Below, in pieces: positions 1-7,550 of a stretch of 13,451 nucleotides of DNA. Each line of letters starts with the position of its first letter. Position 1 is the stretch's first letter. The stretch is from Bacteroidetes bacterium UBA4408 (lineage in GTDB: Bacteria > Bacteroidota > Bacteroidia > UBA4408), in the NCBI GenBank assembly GCA_002389785.1, contig DGQS01000123.1, positions 1-13,451 of the forward strand, in the 5' to 3' direction. A program made the translations under genes and the position numbers. The notes beneath the pieces are model-generated. The model was not told the origin of the DNA and made no database searches. It saw only the letters and a list, made by a program, of their open reading frames with translations.

Positions 1-1
1 A

Positions 2-1072
2 ATTGAATCTCCCGAACAAATGGGTTATTCAACTTTGCGCTGTAATCTTACCGAGAGTTCAATGTCGGATGCGCTATTTAAGGACCTAGATTTTGATTTA
101 CAACAGCTCGTTTTTTGTTATGGACATCATTTAGGCAAACCGGAATTGCGCGAATTAATAGCTTCTGAGCATTTGGGTATAAATGCTGCTCAGGTGATTT
201 TAACTGCAGGTGCTGCTACTGCTTTGTTTATATGTAATACCGCAATATTGCAACAAGGGGATGAGTTGCTGGTGATGCATCCTAATTATGGAACCAATAT
301 TGAAACACCAAGAGCCATGGGCTGCCAAGTGAATTTTATTGAGCTCGAATTAAGCAATGGATTTAAGCCCGATTTTAAGAAAATAAAAAATCAACTTACA
401 CCTTCTACGCGTTTAATCAGCATTACCAGTCCACACAATCCAACAGGGATGGTCCTTTCTGAAAATGATTTAGCACAATTTATTGAACTTGCAGAGGCGA
501 ACAATTGCTTTTTATTGGTGGATGAAACTTATCGTGATATTCCTTTAAGTAAACCAATATCGCTTGCTGCTGCGATGAGCAAAAATGTGATATCTGTTTC
601 ATCGGTTTCTAAAGCTTATGGCTTACCGGGATTAAGAATGGGTTGGTTAATCACTCAGAATGAAACACTTTTAGAAAATTTTTTGGCAGCAAAAGAACAA
701 ATTAGTATTTGCAACTCGGTGGTTGACGAGGAGTTGACATTTCAATTTTTAGTCAATAAGGAAAAGCACTTGAAGCGTTTATCGCATCACTTACAAACTA
801 ATTATTCCATACTAAAATCATGGTTGCTTAAGCAGCAGCAATTGCAGTATGTATTGCCTGAAGGTGGAGCTGTTTGTTTTCCAAAAATAAAAGCTGAAAT
901 TGAATACGATAAATTTTATTCAGTATTAAACAATAAATATGGAACCTATGTAGGACCTGGTCATTGGTTTGAAATGGACAAAAGCTACATGCGAATTGGA
1001 TTTGGTTGGCCTTCTAAAGAAGAATTGTTGGAAGGTTTGAACAGCATTGAAGCAGTATTCAAAGAAATCTAA
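2..1072 (+). CDS. PLP-dependent class I/II aminotransferase, 5' end missing
   Basis: Fold-type I pyridoxal-phosphate enzyme of the aspartate aminotransferase superfamily, expected to be cytosolic and to move amino groups between amino acids and keto acids; the substrate cannot be read from sequence. Counting from the in-frame ATG at base 20, I see the NPTG motif (about residues 140-143), DETY (168-171, the Asp that contacts the PLP pyridine nitrogen and the Tyr that contacts its hydroxyl), and SVSKAYGLPGLRMGW, with K198 as the Schiff-base lysine and R206 as the PLP-phosphate arginine. The frame is open to the left edge, and the residues before that ATG (IESPEQ) read like continuing coding sequence, so the true start lies outside the window; about 30-40 residues are probably missing. 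The 3' end overlaps the convergent yigZ-like gene by 14 bp. Family call is secure; specificity is open. Confidence 0.9.
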   Translation: MESPEQMGYSTLRCNLTESSMSDALFKDLDFDLQQLVFCYGHHLGKPELRELIASEHLGINAAQVILTAGAATALFICNTAILQQGDELLVMHPNYGTNIETPRAMGCQVNFIELELSNGFKPDFKKIKNQLTPSTRLISITSPHNPTGMVLSENDLAQFIELAEANNCFLLVDETYRDIPLSKPISLAAAMSKNVISVSSVSKAYGLPGLRMGWLITQNETLLENFLAAKEQISICNSVVDEELTFQFLVNKEKHLKRLSHHLQTNYSILKSWLLKQQQLQYVLPEGGAVCFPKIKAEIEYDKFYSVLNNKYGTYVGPGHWFEMDKSYMRIGFGWPSKEELLEGLNSIEAVFKEI

Positions 1073-1649
1073 GTCCTGAAATTTTATCGAGTTGTTTTTG
1101 AACTTTAGTTGCTAGATGCCTTGGATACCGGAGACTTAATACACATTCATTTTCAATCTTTTTAGAAACAATCTCAACCGATTTTTGCTTGGCAATTTTC
1201 ATTACTTCGTTCAACTCTGTAAAATAAAAACTAAAAGAAACAGAATCCTCAAACTGCTTTGTAATCAGGTTTGCATTTTGAATTGCTTCACCGGCTGCCG
1301 TTTTATAAGCTGTAACCAATCCTCCTGACCCTAATAATACACCTCCAAAATAACGTACAACTACAATTAATGCATCTGTGAGTTGATGGGAACGCAATTG
1401 GTTATGTATAGGTTTACCTGCGGTTCCAGAAGGTTCGCCATCGTCACTCGCTCTATAATAATCATCTTGCAATTGATAGGCAAAGCAATAGTGACGGGCT
1501 TTGGGATACTTTTCCTTTACTTGCAGCATGGCTTGATGTACTTCATTTTCGTTTGAAACCGGAAAAGCACAAGCAATAAATTTACTACCCTTTTCTGTAT
1601 AAATTCCTTCTGCATAAGCAGCAAAAGTGATGTAACTTAATTCATCCAT
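1059..1649 (-). CDS. yigZ: YigZ/IMPACT-family protein (UPF0029 plus DUF1949)
   Basis: A 196-residue protein matching the bacterial YigZ branch of the IMPACT family in length and architecture. The N-terminal UPF0029 domain shows the signature DDGEPSGTAGKPI (residues 69-81) followed by VVVRYFGGVLLGSGGL (96-111). A smaller C-terminal domain of DUF1949 type, with a ferredoxin-like alpha/beta pattern, fills about 135-196. Eukaryotic IMPACT is a translation regulator that binds GCN1; the bacterial role is not firmly established, so I assign no reaction. The frame extends to a TTG at 1658, but the ATG at 1649 is preferred because it begins directly before the conserved N-terminal strand. It is the last gene of the minus-strand cluster, 32 nt after guaD, and runs 14 bp into the convergent aminotransferase gene. 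No terminator hairpin was found at its end. Confidence 0.9.
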   Translation of the reverse strand: MDELSYITFAAYAEGIYTEKGSKFIACAFPVSNENEVHQAMLQVKEKYPKARHYCFAYQLQDDYYRASDDGEPSGTAGKPIHNQLRSHQLTDALIVVVRYFGGVLLGSGGLVTAYKTAAGEAIQNANLITKQFEDSVSFSFYFTELNEVMKIAKQKSVEIVSKKIENECVLSLRYPRHLATKVQKQLDKISGLRFL

Positions 1650-1681
1650 TTTATACAAAGAGGTAGTTGTTAAGCAGTTTT

Positions 1682-2152
1682 TTAATATTCAATTTTATCA
1701 GTTTTATTTTTCCATATCTTAAACGCCTCTTGTGCTTCATTACGCATAACTTGTTTAAACTGAAGTTCACGGTACTGAATTGGTTTAGCTAATTCTTTGT
1801 AAATAAAATCATCATCAAAGTTTATGGCTGCAGCATCTTCCTTGGTATTGGCGTAATAAACCCTCGACGGACGGGCCCAATAAATTGCTCCTAAGCACAT
1901 AGGGCAAGGTTCACAGCTGGTATAAATTTCACAATTGGTTAACTGAAAAGATCCAAGTATTTTACAGGCTTCGCGAATAGCAACCACCTCCGCATGCGCA
2001 GTTGGATCATTATTGCTGGTAACTTGATTGTACCCGCGTGCAATTATTTTTCCATCTTTCACAACAACAGCTCCAAAAGGTCCGCCGTTATTGTCGGTTA
2101 CATTTTTTACAGAAAGTTCAATCGCCTCCTGCATGTAATTTTCTACTACCAT
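1682..2152 (-). CDS. guaD: Guanine deaminase of the cytidine-deaminase fold
   Basis: Zinc-dependent cytosolic deaminase, 156 residues, converting guanine to xanthine plus ammonia. It closely resembles Bacillus subtilis GuaD from memory: GGPFGAVVVKDG (23-34), the NDPTAHAEV block (48-56) with zinc ligand H53 and proton-shuttle E55, and TSCEPCPMCLGAIYWARP (78-95) with zinc ligands C83 and C86. The stretch FDDDFIYKEL near 117-126 and the C-terminal tail ending in EY are also GuaD-like and argue against the tRNA adenosine deaminase TadA, the main alternative. The ATG at 2152 is chosen; it lies 4 nt after the ribD stop, so translation is probably coupled. The next gene in the operon, the YigZ-like one, follows 32 nt later. 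Substrate is inferred from similarity. Confidence 0.9.
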   Translation of the reverse strand: MVVENYMQEAIELSVKNVTDNNGGPFGAVVVKDGKIIARGYNQVTSNNDPTAHAEVVAIREACKILGSFQLTNCEIYTSCEPCPMCLGAIYWARPSRVYYANTKEDAAAINFDDDFIYKELAKPIQYRELQFKQVMRNEAQEAFKIWKNKTDKIEY

Positions 2153-2156
2153 TTTT

Positions 2157-3188
2157 TTAACGATTTGTGTTTTTAATTACTACTAAAGTATCATTTTTAA
2201 GTTGCATTGTACTTGTTATGTTTCCATTCAGGGTAGGGGCAACGATTCCATTGCCTAATACTTTATTGGAAGTGAATATTCGGGCTTCGTGCCAAAGGTT
2301 TTGTTTAATAAATGATTGCAACAATTTTGTACCGCCTTCAATCAATACCGATAGTACTTTACGTTCGTAAAGCGTAGAAAGTACAAATTGAAGTTCATCG
2401 ACCTGCTTTGGAAACTGAATGTATTCAAGGTTTTTAGTTGATTTATTCTTTTTGTATGTAAAAACTAAGGTAGGAATAGTGCCATCAAGCAGATGCAAAG
2501 ACGAAGGTAGTTTTAAGTCTTTATCAAGCACAATTCGTAAAGGATTTTTTCCTGAAACATCGCGCACGTTTAATGTGGGATTGTCGAGCAATGCAGTGGT
2601 TGTACCTACCATTATTGAACTCTCTTCACTGCGCCATTTATGCACAAGCAACCTGCTTAGTTCATTGCTAATCGATAAATTAGGACGTTGATGTTGACCA
2701 ATAATACCATCCATACTTTGTGCCCACTTTAAGATGATATATGGAAGTTTATTTTCATAAAATTGATAGAAACGTTTGTTTAATTCCCTACATTCTTTTT
2801 CCAAAATTCCCGAAACCACCTTGATACCGGATTCATTAAGAAATTTAATTCCCTTTCCTGCAACTAGAGGATTTGAATCTAAGCTGCCTATTACCACTTT
2901 AGGTATACGGTGTTTTACAATTAATTCGGTACAAGGAGGAGTTTTGCCAAAATGGTTACAGGGTTCCAAGCTTACATATAAAGTTGATTCACTGAGCAAG
3001 GATTTATTTTTTACAGATTCAATTGCATTAACCTCTCCATGTGCCAAGCCAAATCCTTGATGAAAACCTTCTCCTATTATTTTTGCATTGTGCACAATTA
3101 CTGCACCCACCATAGGATTTGGGGAAACTTTTCCAATTCCGTTAGTGGCAATTTCAATACATCGATGCATGTATTCAGCGTGGTTCAT
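2157..3188 (-). CDS. ribD: Bifunctional riboflavin biosynthesis protein RibD
   Basis: Cytosolic two-domain enzyme of flavin synthesis. The N-terminal domain deaminates the pyrimidine made from GTP by cyclohydrolase II, and the C-terminal domain reduces the ribosyl side chain with NADPH. The deaminase domain (about 1-145) shows SPNPMVGAVIV (22-32), the zinc site H50 with E52, and EPCNHFGKTPPC with C77 and C86. The reductase domain (about 146-343) starts with KWAQSMDGIIG and includes MVGTTTALLDNP and LIEGGTKL. At 343 residues it is slightly shorter than E. coli RibD (about 367) but looks complete. Oddity: the zinc motif reads HGE rather than the usual HAE. The start ATG overlaps the stop of the upstream ABM gene in an ATGA arrangement, a sign of translational coupling. 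No FMN riboswitch is seen upstream, consistent with an internal operon position. Confidence 0.95.
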   Translation of the reverse strand: MNHAEYMHRCIEIATNGIGKVSPNPMVGAVIVHNAKIIGEGFHQGFGLAHGEVNAIESVKNKSLLSESTLYVSLEPCNHFGKTPPCTELIVKHRIPKVVIGSLDSNPLVAGKGIKFLNESGIKVVSGILEKECRELNKRFYQFYENKLPYIILKWAQSMDGIIGQHQRPNLSISNELSRLLVHKWRSEESSIMVGTTTALLDNPTLNVRDVSGKNPLRIVLDKDLKLPSSLHLLDGTIPTLVFTYKKNKSTKNLEYIQFPKQVDELQFVLSTLYERKVLSVLIEGGTKLLQSFIKQNLWHEARIFTSNKVLGNGIVAPTLNGNITSTMQLKNDTLVVIKNTNR

Positions 3189-3484
3189 TCAGCTACAGTC
3201 ATAAGTTTAGTTAATGACCAAGCTTCAGCTTTTGCTGAGAACAACAATTTGGTTTTGTTCCATACAGAGATAAATAGCTCGGAATTTCTGTAGGCATTTA
3301 ACTGTTGCTCGCTCTGCCAAACACTATAGGTAAAAAAAATAGTCTTGTCGTGCTTATCATTTAGTAATTCAAGCTGAGTGCAACCATCAAAATTTCGAAT
3401 CAATTCTTTAGAAGCATTAAAGAGCTCTAAAAATTCAGGAACCGAAGAAGGTTCGAAAGTCATTTTAACTATCCGTATGATCAT
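3185..3484 (-). CDS. ABM-fold (antibiotic biosynthesis monooxygenase-like) protein
   Basis: A 99-residue single-domain protein of the dimeric alpha/beta-barrel ABM family. The pattern is an N-terminal strand (IIRIVKMTF), a helix (VPEFLELFNASKELIRNF), the family hallmark GCTQLELL at about 34-41, then a FFTYSVWQSEQQLNAYRNSELF block. Family members include cofactor-independent quinone-forming monooxygenases and heme-degrading proteins, but many small bacterial members have no known substrate; I see nothing that fixes one here. The ATG at 3484 is preferred over the internal ATG at 3463 because the first strand of the fold begins there. It overlaps the end of the upstream DUF62 gene by 20 bp and the start of ribD by 4 bp, so it is deeply embedded in the operon. 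Confidence 0.85.
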   Translation of the reverse strand: MIIRIVKMTFEPSSVPEFLELFNASKELIRNFDGCTQLELLNDKHDKTIFFTYSVWQSEQQLNAYRNSELFISVWNKTKLLFSAKAEAWSLTKLMTVAE

Positions 3485-4253
3485 TGAATATTATTTTTAT
3501 TTTTTCGCCCCTGCTAAAATTCAACAATGAAGCAGCATTTCCATAATTTATGGCAATTTCAAGGAATCCTTGAAAATTAAAGAATGCGATCGATTCACCA
3601 CTAATTACATCTTCATAATGGGTATTAATATCACGAATGGTGTAATTTTTAAAAGCAATGGTAAAAGCACGATTTTTTCCCACCTCTTTGAATAAATTCA
3701 AATCAATATCGGTAATTATATTTTTAAATCTATCGATGTGCGTAATATAGCCGTCGATGCTATGATTGCTAGCAAAGGGTTTTAAAAAATTTCGTTCATA
3801 ATAGCTTTCGGTTTTTTCTCCAATATCGGACAACTTGGCTCCGTTTAGCAATTTGGCTGCGGCTTTTACAGGTAAATCAATCAGTGAAAAGGTTCTAAAT
3901 TTTGGATCTGTTTTTCCGTTTAATTTGACTATTTGTTGAGCTGGTTCATCAAAAATTGCCGAAAACAAACCTGAATCGGGACCAATAAAAAAATGATTTT
4001 TATACTGTGCTGCAAGGTATCCGTGCGTATCGGTTGAAAAGGGAGTTACTCCAATTAAATGGATCGTTTTTTCAGGAAAAAAATAATACGAATGTTTTAC
4101 AATGTATGCCGCTTTGTAAAAATCAAAAGAAGGAATATCGTGCGAAATATCAACGAGTGTGGCTGTAGGAGCTAGACTTAATAAGCTACCTTTTATTGCT
4201 GCAACATATTGGTCTTGAGTTCCTAAATCTGTTGTTAGCGTGAGGATTGGCAT
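3465..4253 (-). CDS. DUF62 / SAM hydroxide adenosyltransferase-fold protein with altered active site
   Basis: A 262-residue protein of the DUF62 family, related to fluorinase and chlorinase; canonical members split S-adenosylmethionine with water into adenosine and methionine. Family landmarks are LTTDLGTQDQYVAAIKG (6-22), LVDISHDI (33-40), IHLIGV (64-69) and FFIGPDSGLFS (88-98). The canonical block VDPGVGTER, which carries the Asp and Arg of the Asp/Arg/His triad, reads VTPFSTDTH here (69-77). The block that carries the His (TFHGRD) reads TFSLID (121-126). All three triad positions therefore appear substituted, so hydrolase activity is doubtful. The frame extends to a TTG at 4301, but the ATG at 4253 starts exactly at the first strand and leaves room for a promoter. 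First gene of the minus-strand operon, divergent from phoH. Confidence 0.85.
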   Translation of the reverse strand: MPILTLTTDLGTQDQYVAAIKGSLLSLAPTATLVDISHDIPSFDFYKAAYIVKHSYYFFPEKTIHLIGVTPFSTDTHGYLAAQYKNHFFIGPDSGLFSAIFDEPAQQIVKLNGKTDPKFRTFSLIDLPVKAAAKLLNGAKLSDIGEKTESYYERNFLKPFASNHSIDGYITHIDRFKNIITDIDLNLFKEVGKNRAFTIAFKNYTIRDINTHYEDVISGESIAFFNFQGFLEIAINYGNAASLLNFSRGEKIKIIFNDHTDS

Positions 4254-4283
4254 ATAGCTGTAAACTTCTGTCTTTGATTTTAC

Positions 4284-4291
4284 TAAATTTG
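4284..4291 (+). promoter_or_regulatory. Bacteroidota -7 element for phoH
   Basis: TAAATTTG is an exact match to the Bacteroidota primary-sigma -7 consensus TAnnTTTG. It predicts transcription from about 4297 and a leader of roughly 50 nt before the GTG at 4348. No good -33 TTG was found at the usual distance, so this rests on the -7 box and its position between two divergent genes. Confidence 0.5.
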
Positions 4292-4298
4292 TGCTTTT

Positions 4299-4306
4299 CA
4301 AAAATA
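4299..4306 (-). promoter_or_regulatory. Bacteroidota -7 element for the DUF62-ribD-guaD operon
   Basis: On the minus strand this reads TATTTTTG, matching TAnnTTTG. It would start transcription at about 4293-4294, some 40 nt before the ATG at 4253. It sits 7 bp from the opposing -7 box, so the two promoters would overlap. No clear -33 element is seen. Confidence 0.4.
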
Positions 4307-4347
4307 CAAATATTATTGCATTACACTACTCTAATTGTAAGAACTAC

Positions 4348-5292
4348 GTGAACGAAAAAATAATTGAATTGGGCGAGGTAAACCCACTCGACATCTATGG
4401 AGTTAATGATACCAGACTTGATTTTATACAAAGTAATTTTCCCAATTTACGCTTAGTTGCAAGAGGAAGCGCGCTGAAAGTAAAAGGAGATAGTGCATTA
4501 ATAAACGAATTCAGCAAATTTTTTGACTTGATGATGCAACATTTTAATAAGCATCAAACACTTAATGAAACAGATATCATGCGCTTATTGGCTGATTCAC
4601 AACCGGTGAATGCAAGAAATCAAGATGCTTCAGATGATGTGCTAGTATTTGGAAATGCAGGTTTAGTAATCAAAGCACGCACTCCCAATCAAAGACGTAT
4701 GGTTGAGAGTGTTGAAAAAAATGACATGGTTTTTGCACTCGGTCCGGCCGGTACCGGTAAAACCTATACTGCTGTTGCGCTTGCGGTGAGAGCATTGAAG
4801 AATAAGGAAGTTAAAAAAATTATACTTACACGTCCAGCTGTTGAAGCCGGTGAAAATTTAGGGTTCTTACCCGGCGATTTAAAAGAAAAACTCGATCCCT
4901 ACTTACAACCTTTGTACGACGCTTTGCGCGATATGATTCCAATTGATAAACTGGCTGCATTCATGGAAAATGGAATTATTCAAATTGCTCCATTGGCTTT
5001 TATGCGTGGACGCACACTCGACAATGCTTATGTGTTATTGGATGAAGCACAGAATGCTACTCAAAGTCAAATGAAAATGTTCTTAACCCGCATGGGTAAT
5101 TCGGCAAAATTTATTATCACCGGCGACGTTTCGCAAATTGATTTACCTCGAAATCAACCTTCAGGTTTAATACATGCAGTGAAATTACTAAGCAAGGTCA
5201 AAGGCATTGATTTTATTGAACTAGATGCAAGCGATGTAATTCGTCATCGATTGGTAAAAAATATTATTGAAGCCTATCACAAAGAAAATTAA
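4348..5292 (+). CDS. phoH: PhoH-family P-loop ATPase (YbeZ-like)
   Basis: Cytosolic ATPase of the PhoH/YbeZ family, whose members are linked to RNA metabolism and ribosome quality control, often with the endonuclease YbeY. The protein has 314 residues with a GTG start. An N-terminal KH-like region (about 1-75) contains [12 protein letters not shown], then come the entry motif TPNQRRMVE, Walker A GPAGTGKT (132-139), the [19 protein letters not shown] block typical of the family, Walker [12 protein letters not shown] (228-238) and the sensor-like [11 protein letters not shown]. The frame is open further upstream to a GTG at 4291, but that codon is part of the predicted -7 box. The GTG at 4348 gives the normal family N-terminus ([13 protein letters not shown]). 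It is followed 22 nt later by purC, probably in the same transcript. The exact cellular role is known only by family. Confidence 0.92.
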   Translation: MNEKIIELGEVNPLDIYGVNDTRLDFIQSNFPNLRLVARGSALKVKGDSALINEFSKFFDLMMQHFNKHQTLNETDIMRLLADSQPVNARNQDASDDVLVFGNAGLVIKARTPNQRRMVESVEKNDMVFALGPAGTGKTYTAVALAVRALKNKEVKKIILTRPAVEAGENLGFLPGDLKEKLDPYLQPLYDALRDMIPIDKLAAFMENGIIQIAPLAFMRGRTLDNAYVLLDEAQNATQSQMKMFLTRMGNSAKFIITGDVSQIDLPRNQPSGLIHAVKLLSKVKGIDFIELDASDVIRHRLVKNIIEAYHKEN

Positions 5293-5314
5293 AACTTATT
5301 TTATTGTTGAATTT

Positions 5315-6271
5315 ATGATGAAAGCTGTTACAGAAACCAATTTTAATTTACCGGGGCAAACCCACTTCTACAAAGGGAAGGTGCGCGACGTTTATACCTT
5401 ATCAAACGGATTATTGGTAATGGTAGCTACCGATCGTATTTCAGCATTTGATGTTGTGTTACCCAAAGGAATTCCACACAAGGGTCAAGTGTTGAATCAA
5501 ATAGCTTCTCATTTTTTAGCAGCAACTTCAAGCATTGTGCCCAATTGGGTCATCGCTAGTCCCGACCCAATGGTGACGATTGGAAAAAAATGCGAACCCT
5601 TTAAGGTTGAAATGGTTATTAGAGGTTATTTGGCCGGACATGCATGGCGTGAATATGCTGCGGGAAAACGTAGATTGTGCGGTGTTCAATTACCGGATGG
5701 ATTAAAAGAAAATGATGCTTTTCCAGAGCCAATTATAACACCCAGCACAAAAGCGGAAGTTGGACACGACGAAGATATTTCAGAGCAGGCTATCATTGAA
5801 TCAGGTTTGGTTGATGCAAATGCTTATCAACAAATAAAGCGTTATACTCAGCAGGTTTATAAAGCGGGTGTTGAAATGGCTGCAAAAAGAGGATTGATTT
5901 TAGTAGATACAAAATATGAATTTGGAACACATGCAGGAAAAATTTTGTTGATGGATGAAATTCACACCCCCGACTCATCGCGTTATTTTATTAAAGAGGG
6001 CTATGAAGAGCGTCAAAAAAGGGGAGAACCTCAACGACAATTATCGAAGGAATTTGTACGTCAATGGTTGATTCAAAATAATTTTCAAGGTAAACAAGGA
6101 CAAGTAGTTCCTGAAATGACTGAATCATGGGTGGTTGAAATTAGTAATCGATACATTGAATTATTTGAGAAAATTACCGGAAGCGATTTTCAAATTTATT
6201 CATCAGAAGATGTGTTGAAACGTATTGAAAAAAATATACTTCATTTTCTAAATTCCTATTCTGAATCCTAA
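5315..6271 (+). CDS. purC: SAICAR synthase (phosphoribosylaminoimidazole-succinocarboxamide synthase)
   Basis: Cytosolic ATP-dependent ligase that joins aspartate to CAIR to give SAICAR in de novo purine synthesis. It has 318 residues from ATG 5315, or 317 from the adjacent ATG 5318. This is the longer form, similar in size to yeast Ade1, rather than the roughly 237-residue E. coli form. Visible family motifs are KGKVRDVY (20-27, nucleotide-binding loop), [19 protein letters not shown] (39-57), the [19 protein letters not shown] block, [25 protein letters not shown] and [13 protein letters not shown]. The frame can be extended upstream to a TTG at 5267 inside phoH, but those residues are not family-like and the ATG pair is clearly better. 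It lies 22 nt after phoH with no promoter visible between them. Confidence 0.97.
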   Translation: MMKAVTETNFNLPGQTHFYKGKVRDVYTLSNGLLVMVATDRISAFDVVLPKGIPHKGQVLNQIASHFLAATSSIVPNWVIASPDPMVTIGKKCEPFKVEMVIRGYLAGHAWREYAAGKRRLCGVQLPDGLKENDAFPEPIITPSTKAEVGHDEDISEQAIIESGLVDANAYQQIKRYTQQVYKAGVEMAAKRGLILVDTKYEFGTHAGKILLMDEIHTPDSSRYFIKEGYEERQKRGEPQRQLSKEFVRQWLIQNNFQGKQGQVVPEMTESWVVEISNRYIELFEKITGSDFQIYSSEDVLKRIEKNILHFLNSYSES

Positions 6272-6275
6272 TTGC

Positions 6276-6283
6276 TACATTTG
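6276..6283 (+). promoter_or_regulatory. Possible -7 element just upstream of the metalloprotease gene
   Basis: TACATTTG is an exact TAnnTTTG match. It lies only 5 nt after the purC stop and 4 nt before the metalloprotease ATG at 6288, so transcription would begin at or near the start codon, giving a leaderless or very short-leader mRNA. No -33 TTG is seen in the end of purC, so this may be coincidence. Confidence 0.3.
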
Positions 6284-6287
6284 CTTT

Positions 6288-7550
6288 ATGAAGAAAATTT
6301 ACGTTTTAATTGCATTAATTTATTCTCTGATAGTAGTCTTATCAGCAACTACCCAGGCACAAATTCGTTGTAAAACTCCGAAGTTAATGCAGGAATTAAT
6401 TAATACAAGTCCTGAATTACAAGAAAAAGTAGCGGCTTCAGAACAAAAAATTGAAGACTGGACCCAAACCCATAAAGCCGCTAAAATGGCTACAGTTTTA
6501 ACAATTCCTGTGGTTGTTCACGTACTTTATAGAAACGGAGCACAAAATATTTCAGATGCACAAATTCAATTGCAATTGGATATATTAAATAGTGATTATC
6601 GTAAGCGTAATTATGATACTACCGGTATTCCTGCAGCATTTAAGTCATTGTCGGTTGATTGTGAAATAGATTTTTGTTTAGCCAAACGCGATCCATTGGG
6701 TAATCCAACAAATGGTATTACGCGTAAAGCGATAACCATAAAAGAAATAGGAAATACGAATAAGTATTTCAAGAGTAATTTGGGTGGACAAGATATCTGG
6801 AATCGCGATCATTATTTAAATTTTTGGGTATGTGAAATTGATTCAATGGGTGGAATTTTAGGTTATTCAACGGTACCTTCATTTAATCCAACAGCTTCTT
6901 CAGATGGTGTAGTTATTGACTATAGATATTTTGGAACCAGCAGCAATTCACACTACAACAAAGGGAGAACAGCAACACATGAAGTAGGACACTGGTTTGA
7001 TTTACAACATATATGGGGCGATGATTTTGGAAGTTGCAGCAACGATGATTTTGTTTCGGATACTCCTCTTCAAGGAGCTGAACATTATGGTATGCCGGCT
7101 TTTCCAAGTATAGATTCATGTTCTCCAGCATTTCCGGGAACCTTATTTATGAATTACATGGATTATACCGACGATAGTGGTATGCATATGTTTACACTTG
7201 GGCAAAAAACTAGAATGTGGGCTGCTTTATCAACTACTTTACGAGATTCTTTATTTGCTTCAAAAGGTTGCGTTCCGGTTGGTATTGATGAAAGTATTGC
7301 TAGTACTGAGTTAAGCATACACCCAAATCCTTCTTCAGGTATTTTTAATTTTAAATTGCAATTGAAAAAGTCCGAAGCGGTTTCAATTCAAATTTTTGAT
7401 TTAACCGGACACCTGATACTGCAAAAATCGTATTTGCCACAAAGTAATTTTAACGAATTTATTGATTTGACTGAATTTGCAAATGGATGCTATTTCGCTA
7501 AAATTGATGTTAACACAGCTACCTTCAATAAAAAAATTGTCAAAAATTAG
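6288..7550 (+). CDS. Secreted M43-family (pappalysin-like) zinc metalloprotease with T9SS type A tail
   Basis: A 420-residue exported protease. Residues 1-25 are a signal peptide (basic MKK, hydrophobic core, ending near TTQAQ). The catalytic domain covers about 70-330 and contains the extended metzincin zinc motif HEVGHWFDLQH (231-241) with ligands H231, H235 and H241 and catalytic base E232, plus a Met-turn-like MNYMDYTDD (288-296). This pattern fits MEROPS family M43 (pappalysin/cytophagalysin). From about 341 to 420 is a T9SS type A sorting domain: the start SIHPNPSSGIF, a VSIQIFDLTGHLI strand pair and the ending KKIVKN. It should cross the inner membrane by Sec and the outer membrane by T9SS, with the tail removed. 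Cysteines C249 and C278 could form disulfides. The gene lies 16 nt after purC but is functionally unrelated. Substrate unknown. Confidence 0.93.
   Translation: MKKIYVLIALIYSLIVVLSATTQAQIRCKTPKLMQELINTSPELQEKVAASEQKIEDWTQTHKAAKMATVLTIPVVVHVLYRNGAQNISDAQIQLQLDILNSDYRKRNYDTTGIPAAFKSLSVDCEIDFCLAKRDPLGNPTNGITRKAITIKEIGNTNKYFKSNLGGQDIWNRDHYLNFWVCEIDSMGGILGYSTVPSFNPTASSDGVVIDYRYFGTSSNSHYNKGRTATHEVGHWFDLQHIWGDDFGSCSNDDFVSDTPLQGAEHYGMPAFPSIDSCSPAFPGTLFMNYMDYTDDSGMHMFTLGQKTRMWAALSTTLRDSLFASKGCVPVGIDESIASTELSIHPNPSSGIFNFKLQLKKSEAVSIQIFDLTGHLILQKSYLPQSNFNEFIDLTEFANGCYFAKIDVNTATFNKKIVKN

Noticed and set aside
1682..2152. tRNA adenosine deaminase TadA instead of guanine deaminase
   Set aside because: The zinc motifs are shared, but the GGPFGAVVVKDG region, the FDDDFIYKE stretch and the C-terminal tail agree with GuaD.
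2419..2691. Open frame of 90 codons on the plus strand within ribD
   Set aside because: It lies wholly inside a strongly supported minus-strand gene, has no family resemblance, and its residues are typical of an antisense shadow. The same holds for the plus-strand frames at 1994-2176, 2167-2370, 2776-3060 and 3039-3293.
4254..4301. N-terminal extension of the DUF62 protein to a TTG at 4301
   Set aside because: The 16 extra residues precede the first strand of the fold, are not family-like, and overlap the predicted promoter elements.
5267..5314. N-terminal extension of PurC to a TTG at 5267 inside phoH
   Set aside because: The ATG pair at 5315/5318 gives the normal family N-terminus; the extension is unlike PurC and would need a rare start codon.
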